DNA of 64,000 nt from Pseudomonas reidholzensis (GCF_900536025.1 NZ_UNOZ01000013.1:248001-312000), one strand, 5' to 3'; shown: positions 43,475 to 52,085, counted from the stretch's first letter. Notes: generated by a model from the sequence alone, not told the origin. Translations and numbers: made by a program.

Positions 43475-43586
43475 CCCGCAACTGCAAAAGCAGCTGGCCA
43501 AACGGCTGGCTGTGGAGCTGGGTTTCTCGGCCGCTGAAATCACCGATATGCCCTGGGAGGACGTGGTTTGGTGGCTCACGGAATGA
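43175..43586 (+). CDS. gpE+E' fusion made by a putative +1 frameshift
   Basis: The frame behind the gpE stop is open and encodes NPQLQKQLAKRLAVELGFSA, then AEITDMPWEDVVWWLTE, which is the usual E' C-terminus. It lies in the +1 frame relative to gpE. At 43,469-43,474 the mRNA reads CUU UAA C, close to the CUU UGA C site of release factor 2. Slipping one base forward on CUU/UUU gives a 136-aa fusion. P2 uses -1 at this place, so this is a different mechanism if real. Confidence 0.7.
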
Positions 43587-43605
43587 GCCGTTAGGGGGTT
43601 AACCG

Positions 43606-46600
43606 ATGGCAAGCAAACTGGCTCTATCGCTGGTGATCGGCGGCGCCGTCGCATCGTCGGTCGGTGCCGCGTTTAGTTCGGTCGAAGGCCGGATAAAAAA
43701 GCTCGAGGACAAGGGCAACAAGGCCAAGGTGCTGAAAAGCACCATTGGCGAAACCATGAAGCTGCGCGACGAGTGGAAGAAGGCGCACGACGCCGGCGCC
43801 GCCGGTGCGGACAAGCTGCTGCGCAAGCTGGACGGCAACCTTGACGCCTTGCGCAAGCAGGGCGTGGAAGTGGGCCGCCTGGGGCGTGAGTATCAGCGCC
43901 TGGCTCGCGAGGCCAAGGGCGCCGATCTGCAGCTCAAGGGTCATCAGCAGATGGCTGCCGGCAAATCCTCGCTCAAGTCCAACATGGGCGCGGCGGCGGT
44001 AGGCGTCGGCCTTACGGCCATCCCGACCAAGATCAGTGCGGACTATCAAGCGATCATCCGTGACATTGCGATCAAGGCGGATGCGGTCAACAAGCCGCAG
44101 GAAGTGCAACTGAGCCGCACCGTCATCGGTACGGCCAATGACACCGGTATGGCCCGCAATGACGTGGCGGATCTGATCAACCAATTGGTCGGCGCCGGCA
44201 TGGAGCTGGACAAGGCCATGGCCTACGCCCCGACGGCGGCCAAGTTCGCCGTGGGGCAGGGCGCGTCGGGCGTCGACACGGCCAGTATGATCATGGCGCT
44301 GCAGCAAAACGCCAAGATCACCGATCCGAAGGTCATGCAGCAGGCCCTGGAGGCAATCGCCTACCAAGGCCAGGCGGGCAGCTTCGAGGCCAGCGACATG
44401 GCGCGCTGGTTCCCCCAGCTGCTGGCCAGCATGGAGAAGAACGGCAGCACCGGCCTGGATGCGGTCACGTCGCTGGGTTCGATGCTGCAAGTGCAGATGA
44501 AGACTGCAGGCAGCTCGGACGAAGCGGCGAACAACTTCAAGAACTGGGTCGAGAAAATCGGTTCCGGGGATGTGGTCAAGGCGTACAAGGACGTTGGCAT
44601 TGATTACCAAGCGTCCCTGAACACCGGCATCCAAAATGGCATGAGCAGCATTGAGTCGTCCATGGCTTTGGCCATGAGGTACGTCGAGGCGACCGACCCG
44701 GCGAAGGCGCAAAAGATCAAGGACGCCAAGGCCAAGATCAGCAGCGAGGTCGACCCGGAGAAAGCCAAGGCGGCGCTCGACGCCCTGGAGAAGTCCCTGC
44801 GCACCGGCGACCTGTTCGCCGACATGCAGGTCAAAGCCGCGCTCACGGCCTACTCGCAGAACAAGGAGCTGTACGAGCAGCTCAAGAACGACTCCAAGGA
44901 GTCGGCCGGGATCCTCGACAAGAACCTGGCCGAGCGCCGCGAAACGTCGTCACAGCAGTGGGCTGAACTGGCCCAGTCGGTTGACGACTCGATGCGCAGC
45001 ATTGGCGACGCTATCCGGCCGGCCACGGACGCCGCCGCCCAGGGCCTGACCTGGGTAGCCAAGGGCGTCACCGGCCTGTCGGACAAGCTGCCGGGGCTGG
45101 TGATGGGGATCGGCGGCACGGTGGTGGCCATTGGTGCGCTGTTCACCGCGATCAGCGCCGCCAGGATCGGCCGTGGGGCGTTCAACATCGCGCGCGGCTC
45201 GATCATGGGTCGGCGCGCCGGGCGTGGTGGTGCCGGCGATATTGGCGATGCACTGCCCAGGGCCGGCAGCAAGGGGCTGGGCGTGCTCGGCAAGATGCTG
45301 GGCATGCCTGCCAGCAACGATGGCGGCGCAGGCCTTGGCAGCGAGCCTCAGCGCGTGTTTGTCGTCAATGCCGAGGCATTCGGCAGGGGCGGCGGCAGCG
45401 GTGCTAATTCGGCCCCTGCAGAGCGTACTGGCAGTCGTCGCAGTCGTCGCCGTGCGCGGCGCCGGGGCGGTTCGCTCGGTGCCACCCAGGCGCGGCCGGC
45501 CGTCAAGGCCCCAAGCCTGCCGCTCGCGGGCGCAGGGGCTGCAGCTGCTGCAGGCGAACTCGGCGGCCTGGGCAAGACCGTGCGCAACATTCGCGGCGCC
45601 ACCATGCTGGCCAAGCGCATGCCGGGCGGCAATCTGCTGGACGCCGGCCTTGGTGTGGTGGACACCGCGCTGAACGCCACGACCCAAGACGAGAAGGCCG
45701 AGGGTTATGGCGGCGCTGCCGGCGGACTGGCGGGCGCCCTCGCGGGCGGCGCGGCCGGTGCGGCGATTGGCTCGGTAGTGCCCGTGATCGGCACCGTCAT
45801 TGGTGGCGCCATTGGCGCGGCCATCGGCGGCATGGGGGGTGAATCGCTGGGCGGCTGGCTCGGCAAGGCCTGGTTCGGTGAGGATGCCCCGGAGAAACCG
45901 CCGGAGGTCGCCAAGAAAGAGGAACCGCCGGCACCGCCTGCTGTTTCCCTGGGGGCGTCTGCAGTACCACCGGCGCCGGCCATTTCGTACGACCCGCGCG
46001 ACCCGAACTCAAAGGACCCATTCCTGGTGCCGGCACTGACGGCCAACAAGGTCGGGTTCCCTGGGGCGGGCCTGGTCAAGCCGCTGGTTCCGCCAGCGGA
46101 ACAGCCAGCCGCTGCTGCAGCGCCGGCCGTTTCGTATGACCCGCGCGACCCGAACTCAAAGGACCCGTTCTTGGTGCCGGCACTGACGGCCAACAAGGTG
46201 GGGTTCCCTGGGGCGGGCCTGGTCAAGCCGCTGGTTCCGCCGGCGGAACAACCAGCCGCTGCTGCAGCGCCGGCCGTTTCGTACGACCCGCGCGACCCGA
46301 ACTCAAAGGACCCGTTCCTGGTGCCGGCACTGACGGCCAACCGGGTGCGGTTCCCAGGGGCAGGTCTCACGCCGCCGATGGGCAACGTGGTGCGCGACAT
46401 GGCCAGCGCCGTGCCGCCGCGCCCCAGTGCCCCGGAACTGGCCAAGGCGGCAGCGCCGAAAGGCGAAGCGCCCAAGGTCGAGCAGTCGTTTGCGTTCTCG
46501 CCGAGCAATAGCATCACGGTGCAAGGCGACGTTAAAGACCCTGCGCAGTTGGCGCGCGAGCTGGAGCCGCACCTGCGTAGCCAGTTCGAGGCGTTCCAGC

Positions 46601-46656
46601 GTGAGCAGGGCGCCCGTATGGCCTCAACCCAGCTGTTTGACGCACCACACGTCTAA
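43606..46656 (+). CDS. Tail tape measure protein gpT
   Basis: 1016 aa. Sets tail length. The N-terminal helix-rich region is followed by the conserved segment MARNDVADLINQLVGAGMEL and KAMAYAPTAAKFAVGQGASG; hydrophobic segments LPGLVMGIGGTVVAIGALFT and a glycine-zipper (ALAGGAAGAAIGSVVPVIGT) are present. Odd: residues about 792-922 consist of a 49-residue Pro/Ala repeat present in three copies. The C-terminus has SITVQGDVKDPAQLARELEP. Confidence 0.93.
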   Translation: MASKLALSLVIGGAVASSVGAAFSSVEGRIKKLEDKGNKAKVLKSTIGETMKLRDEWKKAHDAGAAGADKLLRKLDGNLDALRKQGVEVGRLGREYQRLAREAKGADLQLKGHQQMAAGKSSLKSNMGAAAVGVGLTAIPTKISADYQAIIRDIAIKADAVNKPQEVQLSRTVIGTANDTGMARNDVADLINQLVGAGMELDKAMAYAPTAAKFAVGQGASGVDTASMIMALQQNAKITDPKVMQQALEAIAYQGQAGSFEASDMARWFPQLLASMEKNGSTGLDAVTSLGSMLQVQMKTAGSSDEAANNFKNWVEKIGSGDVVKAYKDVGIDYQASLNTGIQNGMSSIESSMALAMRYVEATDPAKAQKIKDAKAKISSEVDPEKAKAALDALEKSLRTGDLFADMQVKAALTAYSQNKELYEQLKNDSKESAGILDKNLAERRETSSQQWAELAQSVDDSMRSIGDAIRPATDAAAQGLTWVAKGVTGLSDKLPGLVMGIGGTVVAIGALFTAISAARIGRGAFNIARGSIMGRRAGRGGAGDIGDALPRAGSKGLGVLGKMLGMPASNDGGAGLGSEPQRVFVVNAEAFGRGGGSGANSAPAERTGSRRSRRRARRRGGSLGATQARPAVKAPSLPLAGAGAAAAAGELGGLGKTVRNIRGATMLAKRMPGGNLLDAGLGVVDTALNATTQDEKAEGYGGAAGGLAGALAGGAAGAAIGSVVPVIGTVIGGAIGAAIGGMGGESLGGWLGKAWFGEDAPEKPPEVAKKEEPPAPPAVSLGASAVPPAPAISYDPRDPNSKDPFLVPALTANKVGFPGAGLVKPLVPPAEQPAAAAAPAVSYDPRDPNSKDPFLVPALTANKVGFPGAGLVKPLVPPAEQPAAAAAPAVSYDPRDPNSKDPFLVPALTANRVRFPGAGLTPPMGNVVRDMASAVPPRPSAPELAKAAAPKGEAPKVEQSFAFSPSNSITVQGDVKDPAQLARELEPHLRSQFEAFQREQGARMASTQLFDAPHV
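45979..46373 (+). repeat. 147-bp tandem repeat inside the tape measure gene
   Basis: Units begin at 45,979, 46,126 and 46,273 (exactly 147 bp apart); the third is cut after about 100 bp. Each encodes SYDPRDPNSKDPFLVPALTA then N(K/R)V-x-FPGAG and a Pro-Ala linker. DNA identity between units 1 and 2 is very high with mostly silent changes, pointing to recent duplication. Confidence 0.95.
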
Positions 46657-46665
46657 GGAGGTGCC

Positions 46666-47511
46666 ATGGCCTACATGGAATCATTGGGGTCGGCGCTGGC
46701 GTCGCTGGTCGCGGCGGGGGAGGCTGGCCGTACCAGTCTCGACGGCATGCTGGGTCCGCTCAACGGCGCCGTCAGCGATATGACCGGCGCGGCGGCCGAG
46801 CTGGAGGGCTTGCCCTTCGTCGGTCCCGCCATCGGCGCCAAGCTGCAGCGTTCCATGCGTGCCATCAACGCGGCGCAGTCGGCCGTGGGGCAGGTGGCGG
46901 CGACGTACAGTCGGGCCGTTACGGCGGCCAGCCAGGTGCAGGAACGAATCGGCGCAATGAAGGAGCAGGCGGCCAAGGCCGCTACGGCCATCAATCGCAT
47001 CGCCGGCAAGATCAGCCCGTCCCTGGGCAACATCCTGCCGACCGGCGCGTTTGCCCCGGACGCCACGCCGGCGGCCGAGGCGGTGAAGCCGTTCCCGCAC
47101 CTGCTGATCATGCAGCCCCTGGACCCCAAGCTGCAGCCGTACTACTTCAACCTGGATACGGCGGCCTTTGACGAGCTGCGCCGGCAGACGGCGTTCCGCT
47201 GGGCTGGCCAAGAGCGCCTGACGCGCGATATCGCGCAGCAGGCCGTGGGGCAGGGCGAGGACAAGCTGACCATCAAGGGGGCCATTTTCCCGCTCTTCAA
47301 GGGCGGACTGGGCCAGCTGAACACCCTGCGAACCATCGGCCGTCGCCTGCAGCCGCTGACGTTGACCACCGGTTTCGGCGAAGTCCTCGGCACCTGGTGC
47401 TTGCTCAGTGTGGACGAGGACCAGTCGGCCTTGCTCGCCGGCGGCATCCCCCGCAAACAAGGGTTCTCTTTGGAATTCGTGAGCTATGGCAATGACCTGC
47501 AGGACGTCTGA
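46666..47511 (+). CDS. Tail protein gpU, with extended N-terminus
   Basis: 281 aa; P2 gpU is 159 aa. The C-terminal part (residues 140-281) carries the gpU pattern: LIMQPLDPKLQPYYFNLDTA, IKGAIFPLFKGGLGQLNTLR and GTWCLLSVDEDQSALLAGGI. The first 130 residues are an Ala-rich helical extension with coiled-coil character. Follows the tape measure by 9 bp (AAGGAGGTGCC leader). Confidence 0.85.
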   Translation: MAYMESLGSALASLVAAGEAGRTSLDGMLGPLNGAVSDMTGAAAELEGLPFVGPAIGAKLQRSMRAINAAQSAVGQVAATYSRAVTAASQVQERIGAMKEQAAKAATAINRIAGKISPSLGNILPTGAFAPDATPAAEAVKPFPHLLIMQPLDPKLQPYYFNLDTAAFDELRRQTAFRWAGQERLTRDIAQQAVGQGEDKLTIKGAIFPLFKGGLGQLNTLRTIGRRLQPLTLTTGFGEVLGTWCLLSVDEDQSALLAGGIPRKQGFSLEFVSYGNDLQDV

Positions 47512-47692
47512 CGGGGATCTGCTCGACACCCTGTGCAACCACTACTACGGCCACTTGAGCGGCACCGTGGAGGCGGTGCTGGAGGCCAACCAAGGGCTGT
47601 CGGATGAGGCTCAGCCATACCGGGCTGGCCTGATTATCCGCTTCCCGGATCTGCCGACCGCTGAAACCGAGCAGGTCATGTTGTGGGATTGA
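47486..47692 (+). CDS. Tail protein gpX
   Basis: 68 aa (P2 gpX 67 aa). CRTSDGDLLDTLCNHYYGHL, then EAVLEANQGLS and AGLIIRFPDLP follow the LysM-like gpX pattern. Overlaps the gpU 3' end by 26 nt; the internal ATG at 47,492 is an alternative start. Confidence 0.87.
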   Translation: MAMTCRTSDGDLLDTLCNHYYGHLSGTVEAVLEANQGLSDEAQPYRAGLIIRFPDLPTAETEQVMLWD

Positions 47693-47697
47693 TCCCG

Positions 47698-47736
47698 CGT
47701 TACGCGTAACGAACCCCGCCGAGTGTGGGGTTTTTC
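47698..47736 (+). terminator. Palindrome plus terminator before gpD
   Basis: CGTTACGCGTAACG (47,698-47,711) is immediately followed by a hairpin AACCCC-N9-GGGGTT with a T run (47,712-47,736). The first palindrome belongs to a small family in the tail genes. Confidence 0.7.
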
Positions 47737-47752
47737 ATTTCTGGAGCAACGC

Positions 47753-48799
47753 ATGAAGCCCACCTTTCGCATCGTCGCCGATAAAAAGGACATCACGGCG
47801 CTGATCAATGACCGCCTGTTGCTGCTGCGCACCTCGGACAAGCCCGGCATGGACTCTGACGAGTTCGAGCTGCGCATTGACGACCGCGACCAGGCGGTGA
47901 CGCTGCCGGTGCGCGGCGCCAAGATCGAGGTCTATATGGGCTATTCCGAGCAGGCCCTGGCGCGCCTGGGGAGTTACACCGTTGACGAGGTGTCGGTGAC
48001 CGGCCCGCCGGACACCATCAGCATTCGCGGCAAGGCCAGCGACATGCGCGGCAGCGGCAAGACCACGCGCAGCGGCAGCTGGGAGGGCGTGCCGCTTGCG
48101 CAGATCGTCCGCGACGTGGCCGCCCGCAACGGCTGGACCCCGGTCTGTTCGGTGCAGACCAAGGTGCCGCGGATCGATCAAAACAACGAGTCGGACTTTA
48201 ACTTTGTCACGCGCCTGGCCAAGCAGTACGACTGCACGGCCAAGGTGGCCGAGGGCAAGCTGCTGGTGATGCCCAGGGAGGGCAACGAGAGCGCGAGCGG
48301 CAAGACGCTGCCCAAGCTCACGATCAGTCGCGCGGACGTTAGCCGGTACTCGTTCCGCCTTGGTGATCGCGGCACCCAGCAAGCGGTCAAGACCAAGCAC
48401 CAGGACCCGAAGACCGGCGCCATGCAGGTGATCGAGCTGGGCAACGACGATGCGCCCGATGGCCTGCCGGGCGTCCATACCGACCGACATATCTACCCCA
48501 ACCAATCAGCCGCCAAGCAGGCCGCCAAGGCCCGTCTGGCCGCATTCAACCGCAGCACCGCCGCCGTGCGCCTGGAAATGGCCGGGCGTACCGACCTGTT
48601 TGCCGAGCGCCGGATCGACGCCCAGGGCTTCAAGTCGGGGCTGGATGGCGAGTACCTGGTGGACAGCGTCGAGCAGGTCTTTACCCCGTCCGGCTGGACC
48701 ACGGCGGTCGAGTGCAACGGCGGCAAGAAAGGCAAGGCCAAGGCCGCCGGCAAGAAAACGAAGAAGGCAGGAAAGCCGCTCAAGGTCGAGCAGCTGTAA
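47753..48799 (+). CDS. Late control protein / baseplate hub gpD
   Basis: 348 aa from ATG 47753 (CTGGAG upstream). P2 gpD family: PTFRIVADKKDITALINDRL, SDKPGMDSDEFELRIDDRDQ, IDQNNESDFNFVTRLAKQYD and GVHTDRHIYPNQSAAKQAAK. Structural hub that joins spike and tube. Lys-rich C-terminal tail. Confidence 0.93.
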   Translation: MKPTFRIVADKKDITALINDRLLLLRTSDKPGMDSDEFELRIDDRDQAVTLPVRGAKIEVYMGYSEQALARLGSYTVDEVSVTGPPDTISIRGKASDMRGSGKTTRSGSWEGVPLAQIVRDVAARNGWTPVCSVQTKVPRIDQNNESDFNFVTRLAKQYDCTAKVAEGKLLVMPREGNESASGKTLPKLTISRADVSRYSFRLGDRGTQQAVKTKHQDPKTGAMQVIELGNDDAPDGLPGVHTDRHIYPNQSAAKQAAKARLAAFNRSTAAVRLEMAGRTDLFAERRIDAQGFKSGLDGEYLVDSVEQVFTPSGWTTAVECNGGKKGKAKAAGKKTKKAGKPLKVEQL

Positions 48800-48828
48800 C
48801 CCCACCCCAACCCCTCTGAGAGGTCTCT

Positions 48829-49458
48829 ATGTTCCCCCATCTGTTACGGGCGGCCGGTCAATGGCTGCTGCTTTTCCCTGTCCGCGTGCTGCTGATCCTC
48901 GTTGGCGCCCTGGTGGTGCCCTTGGCGCTGCCGCTCGCGCGGCCCAGCGGCCCCGCCGTGCTCTTCACGCAAGCCCCTGGTGACTGGCAGCTGGTCACGC
49001 TGCCCGATTGGGCGTGGCTCTGGTCGAACGACCGCGACGGCGCACTGGGCGACAAGCGCGGCTGGTGGCACCTGAATGCCCCGTTTGGCCTCGGCGCCTA
49101 TCACTGGTTTTCCAAGCTCTGGTGGCTGGCCCTGCGCAACCCCGCCAACAACATGCGGTTCGCGCCGTTACTGGGCTGCCCCGTAACGGAATGCGATTAC
49201 CGCTACTGGGGTGACGAGAACGTCGAGGATCGCCCGGGCGAGGGTGGTCGCCGCTTCCTGCTGGCCACTCACAAGCAGACCGGCCGGCGCTACTACGGGT
49301 TCTACGGCGTGTGGCAGTGGTCGGCGACTCGCGCCGTGGTCGTGCAGATCGGCTTCAAGGGTGAGCCGAAGGACTGGGCCGAGGACTACACCGGAGACCT
49401 TTCCCGGCAGTGGGCCGGCATGACGTTTGAAATCAACCTGTTCAAGGACATCTCGTAA
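48829..49458 (+). CDS. Phage membrane-associated protein of unknown function
   Basis: 209 aa. One strongly hydrophobic N-terminal stretch (WLLLFPVRVLLILVGALVVP, residues 12-31), then an aromatic-rich soluble domain (WAWLWSNDRDGALGDKRGWW, GAYHWFSKLWWLALRNP). A similar protein of unknown function precedes the endolysin in many Pseudomonas phages. Overlaps the endolysin start by one base (TAATG). Could have a lysis or exclusion role; not proven. Confidence 0.65.
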   Translation: MFPHLLRAAGQWLLLFPVRVLLILVGALVVPLALPLARPSGPAVLFTQAPGDWQLVTLPDWAWLWSNDRDGALGDKRGWWHLNAPFGLGAYHWFSKLWWLALRNPANNMRFAPLLGCPVTECDYRYWGDENVEDRPGEGGRRFLLATHKQTGRRYYGFYGVWQWSATRAVVVQIGFKGEPKDWAEDYTGDLSRQWAGMTFEINLFKDIS

Positions 49459-50009
49459 TGGCTATCACCGAAAAGCAACTGCTGCAGATCCTCCCAAACG
49501 CCGGCGCTAAAGCCGGCGTTTTCATTCCGGGCCTCAATGCCACCATGGGCAAGTACGCCATCATCACCCGGCTGCGCATGGCGGCGTTCATCGCCCAGCT
49601 CGGCCATGAATCCGGCCAGCTGCGCTATGTGCGGGAACTTGGCAATGATGCCTACCTGGCCAAGTACGACACCGGGCGCTTGGCTCAGCGCCTGGGCAAT
49701 ACTCCTGACGCGGATGGTGATGGGCAGCTGTATCGCGGCCGGGGGCTTATCCAGGTTACCGGTCGTGCGAACTATGAGGCGTGCAGCGAGGCGCTGTTTG
49801 GCGACAGTCGTCTCCTCAACACCCCTGAGCTGCTCGAGCAGCCTGTGTATGCGTCGCTGTCCGCCGGCTGGTTCTGGCAGCGCGCAGGGTTGAACTCTCT
49901 CGCCGACAAGGGCGACATCCTGGCGATCACCAAGCGTATCAACGGTGGCACCAATGGGCTGGATGACCGTATGGCCCTCTACAAGCGAGCGCTCGAGGTG
50001 CTGCAGTGA
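49458..50009 (+). CDS. Endolysin, glycoside hydrolase family 19 (chitinase-like)
   Basis: 183 aa. AFIAQLGHESGQLRYVRELG contains the catalytic Glu after His; YRGRGLIQVTGRANYEACSE and AGWFWQRAGLNSLADKGD are GH19 hallmarks. No signal peptide, so it depends on the holin. Cuts peptidoglycan glycan strands. Overlaps Rz by ATGA-type coupling. Confidence 0.93.
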   Translation: MAITEKQLLQILPNAGAKAGVFIPGLNATMGKYAIITRLRMAAFIAQLGHESGQLRYVRELGNDAYLAKYDTGRLAQRLGNTPDADGDGQLYRGRGLIQVTGRANYEACSEALFGDSRLLNTPELLEQPVYASLSAGWFWQRAGLNSLADKGDILAITKRINGGTNGLDDRMALYKRALEVLQ

Positions 50010-50524
50010 ACGCGCTGGGTTGGCGTGTAGCTGTCCTCGCGCTGTTGCTTGGCGCTTACTTCGGCGCCCGTGGCGCATGGCTTTGGCAGGACAACCACTA
50101 CGGAAAGGCGCTCGCTGATCAGGCCGGCGAATATCGGCTCGAGCGTGAAGACGCAGCTGCGGCGGTGATCAAGTGGCAGGCTGAAGAACAGGAGCACCGT
50201 CGCGGCCTGGAAGATCGTTTGGAGTCCACTGCGGGCACCCACTGGAAGGAGATGAGCGATGCTAAAAAAACTCAAGATCGCCTGCGTGACAGGCTCGCTA
50301 CTGCTGATCTGCGGCTGTCAGTCGTCCTCGCCGCTACCTCAGTCGAGGGTTGTGGCTGTGGGGTGCCAACCGCCACCAGCACCGCAGGCGTGGTACATGG
50401 AGTCGTACGAGCCGACCTTGACCCAGCGCATGCTCAGCGAATTATCGCCATCACCGACGAAGGCGATCGAGGACTGATCGCGCTCAAGGCCTGTCAGGCC
50501 TACGTGCGCGAAGTGACCCGTTGA
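50006..50524 (+). CDS. Inner-membrane spanin Rz
   Basis: 172 aa. N-terminal membrane anchor (WRVAVLALLLGAYFGARGAW) followed by a charged helical periplasmic domain (LADQAGEYRLEREDAAAAVI, KWQAEEQEHRRGLEDRLEST), as in phage Rz proteins. With Rz1 it disrupts the outer membrane at the end of lysis. Rz1 is embedded in another frame. Confidence 0.85.
   Translation: MNALGWRVAVLALLLGAYFGARGAWLWQDNHYGKALADQAGEYRLEREDAAAAVIKWQAEEQEHRRGLEDRLESTAGTHWKEMSDAKKTQDRLRDRLATADLRLSVVLAATSVEGCGCGVPTATSTAGVVHGVVRADLDPAHAQRIIAITDEGDRGLIALKACQAYVREVTR
50259..50477 (+). CDS. Outer-membrane lipoprotein spanin Rz1 (nested in Rz)
   Basis: 72 aa. Starts inside Rz after GGAGATGAGCG. Lipoprotein signal MLKKLKIACVTGSLLLICGC with a probable lipobox Cys at 20, followed by a short Pro-containing region (CQPPPAPQAW). 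Fully nested in a different frame, the classic Rz/Rz1 layout. Confidence 0.82.
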   Translation: MLKKLKIACVTGSLLLICGCQSSSPLPQSRVVAVGCQPPPAPQAWYMESYEPTLTQRMLSELSPSPTKAIED

Positions 50525-50674
50525 AAAAGAGCGAGCCGGTGAGGTGCGTCAACACCTCGCCGGCCCGCCGAACCCGCAGACCCTTCCTGCAAGTCCAGCC
50601 GAGGCTCTTGCTCCGTGCACAAAGCGCGGTGAGCCTAACACCTGTTTATCCATACAGTAAAGACTTGCTAACCT

Positions 50675-51469
50675 ATGACCTCTCCAATCATTCCCTGGAT
50701 GGGTGGCAAACGCCGCCTGGCCGATCGCTTGATCCCCCTCTTTCCCCCTCATGAATGCTATGTCGAAGTCTTCGCCGGCGGTGCCGCGTTGTTCTTCATG
50801 CGCCCCCAGGCGGCCCCCGTGGAGGTGCTGAACGACCTCAACGGTGACCTGGTCACGCTCTATCGTGTTGTGCAGAACCACCTCGAGGAATTCGTGCGCC
50901 AGTTCAAATGGGCACTCAGCTCGCGCCAGATCTTTGAGTGGCAGAAGATGACCCGCCCTGAAACGCTTACCGACATCCAGCGCGCTGCCAGGTTCTTCTA
51001 CCTGCAGCAGCATGCCTTCGGTGGCAAGATCACCAGTCAGACCTTTGGTACCGCTACAACCGGGCCGGCGATCAACCTCCTGCGTATTGAGGAGAACCTA
51101 TCAGCAGCGTGGCAGCGCCTTGCCGGCACCTACGTCGAAAACCTCTCTTGGCTCGACTGTGCGGAGCGCTACGATCGAGCGCACACGTTCTTCTACATGG
51201 ACCCGCCTTACTGGCAGACCGCCGGCTACGGCGTCGATTTCCCGTTCGAGGAGTACGAGCGCATGGCCGAGTTCATGCGCCGGTGCAAGGGCAAGGTGAT
51301 GGTGAGCATCAACGACCACCCGGACATCCGACGAGCCTTCGACGGCTTTCACTTCGAATGCGTCGACATCCGTTACACCACGGCCAATCAGCGGCACGGT
51401 AAGGCTGACGTCACGGGCGAGTTGGTGATCATGAACTGGCAGCCTGAGGGCCTTGAGCAGCTGTTCTAG
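50675..51469 (+). CDS. DNA adenine N6-methyltransferase (D12 class)
   Basis: 264 aa. Motifs: PWMGGKRRLADRLIPLFPP, EVFAGGAALFF (SAM binding), EVLNDLNGDLVTLYRVVQNH, and catalytic FYMDPPYW. Dam-like phage enzyme. Sits after the lysis genes behind a 150-bp spacer without features. Together with the cytosine methyltransferase it could protect phage DNA against host restriction. Confidence 0.93.
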   Translation: MTSPIIPWMGGKRRLADRLIPLFPPHECYVEVFAGGAALFFMRPQAAPVEVLNDLNGDLVTLYRVVQNHLEEFVRQFKWALSSRQIFEWQKMTRPETLTDIQRAARFFYLQQHAFGGKITSQTFGTATTGPAINLLRIEENLSAAWQRLAGTYVENLSWLDCAERYDRAHTFFYMDPPYWQTAGYGVDFPFEEYERMAEFMRRCKGKVMVSINDHPDIRRAFDGFHFECVDIRYTTANQRHGKADVTGELVIMNWQPEGLEQLF

Positions 51470-51666
51470 CGGTCACGGAGCCTACGAGCCTTAGGGTAGA
51501 TTTTGGGGGGGATCTGGGCCGCGAGAAGTCGCCATGGGCCATATGAGCAAGCTGGCAACCCCTTAAATCTGGCCTGTGACGGCGCCACTCCACCGCCGGC
51601 GGGTTCAAATCCCTGTAGCTCAATAGGCTAGAATCAATGCTTTAGCGCGGTTGCGGAGTTGAAAGA
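51470..51666. other. Spacer, nothing recognised
   Basis: About 200 bp without a gene. Contains GGCGGGTTCAAATCCCTG near 51,596-51,614, which looks like a tRNA T-loop but cannot be extended to a full tRNA. Confidence 0.4.
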
Positions 51667-51876
51667 ATGGCAAAGGGATTAACGGACATGATCCTGCCCG
51701 ACGACCGTCGGATGCTGGAAGCCGTTTGTGCGATGAGGCGATATCAAGAGGCGCAGGCCTCAGGCTGTGCGGAACCGGAGCTCGAGGGTCTACGCGTCTT
51801 GGCCGAATTTCTATTTCAGGCGATTGCGGATCACAACCTGCAAGTCCTCGGGCACCCCTCAGGTCCACAGCACTAA
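51667..51876 (+). CDS. Small phage protein of unknown function
   Basis: 69 aa, start with GGAG nine bases upstream. Mostly helical (ILPDDRRMLEAVCAMRRYQE, LEGLRVLAEFLFQAIADHN). Not recognised. Last gene of the rightward late unit, before the strong terminator. Confidence 0.55.
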   Translation: MAKGLTDMILPDDRRMLEAVCAMRRYQEAQASGCAEPELEGLRVLAEFLFQAIADHNLQVLGHPSGPQH

Positions 51877-51960
51877 TTGCAGCAGTGGGGCACTAATGGG
51901 GCAAATCGTAGGCCGCTCTACGCGAATCTATGCCAATGCATGCAGTGGTATCAGAACGTA

Positions 51961-52006
51961 AAAAGGCGCTCAAGGACCGGTGGCGTGGGCTTGAGCGCCT
52001 TTTCGT
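51961..52006. terminator. Strong bidirectional terminator
   Basis: Perfect 14-bp stem AAAAGGCGCTCAAG (51,961-51,974) with CTTGAGCGCCTTTT (51,990-52,003). It separates the phage late operon from the leftward cargo genes and works for both strands. Confidence 0.95.
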
Positions 52007-52085
52007 GCTCCAACAGAACTGGATTTTGTGGGGTTAGGCACTGGTGAGGCACCAGATGAAGAGCTATTGCAAAAGCCTCATGGGA

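Noticed and set aside
51585..51625. tRNA-like T-loop (GGCGGGTTCAAATCCCTG)
   Set aside because: The T-stem pairs over only about three bases, and no acceptor, D or anticodon arm can be drawn around it.
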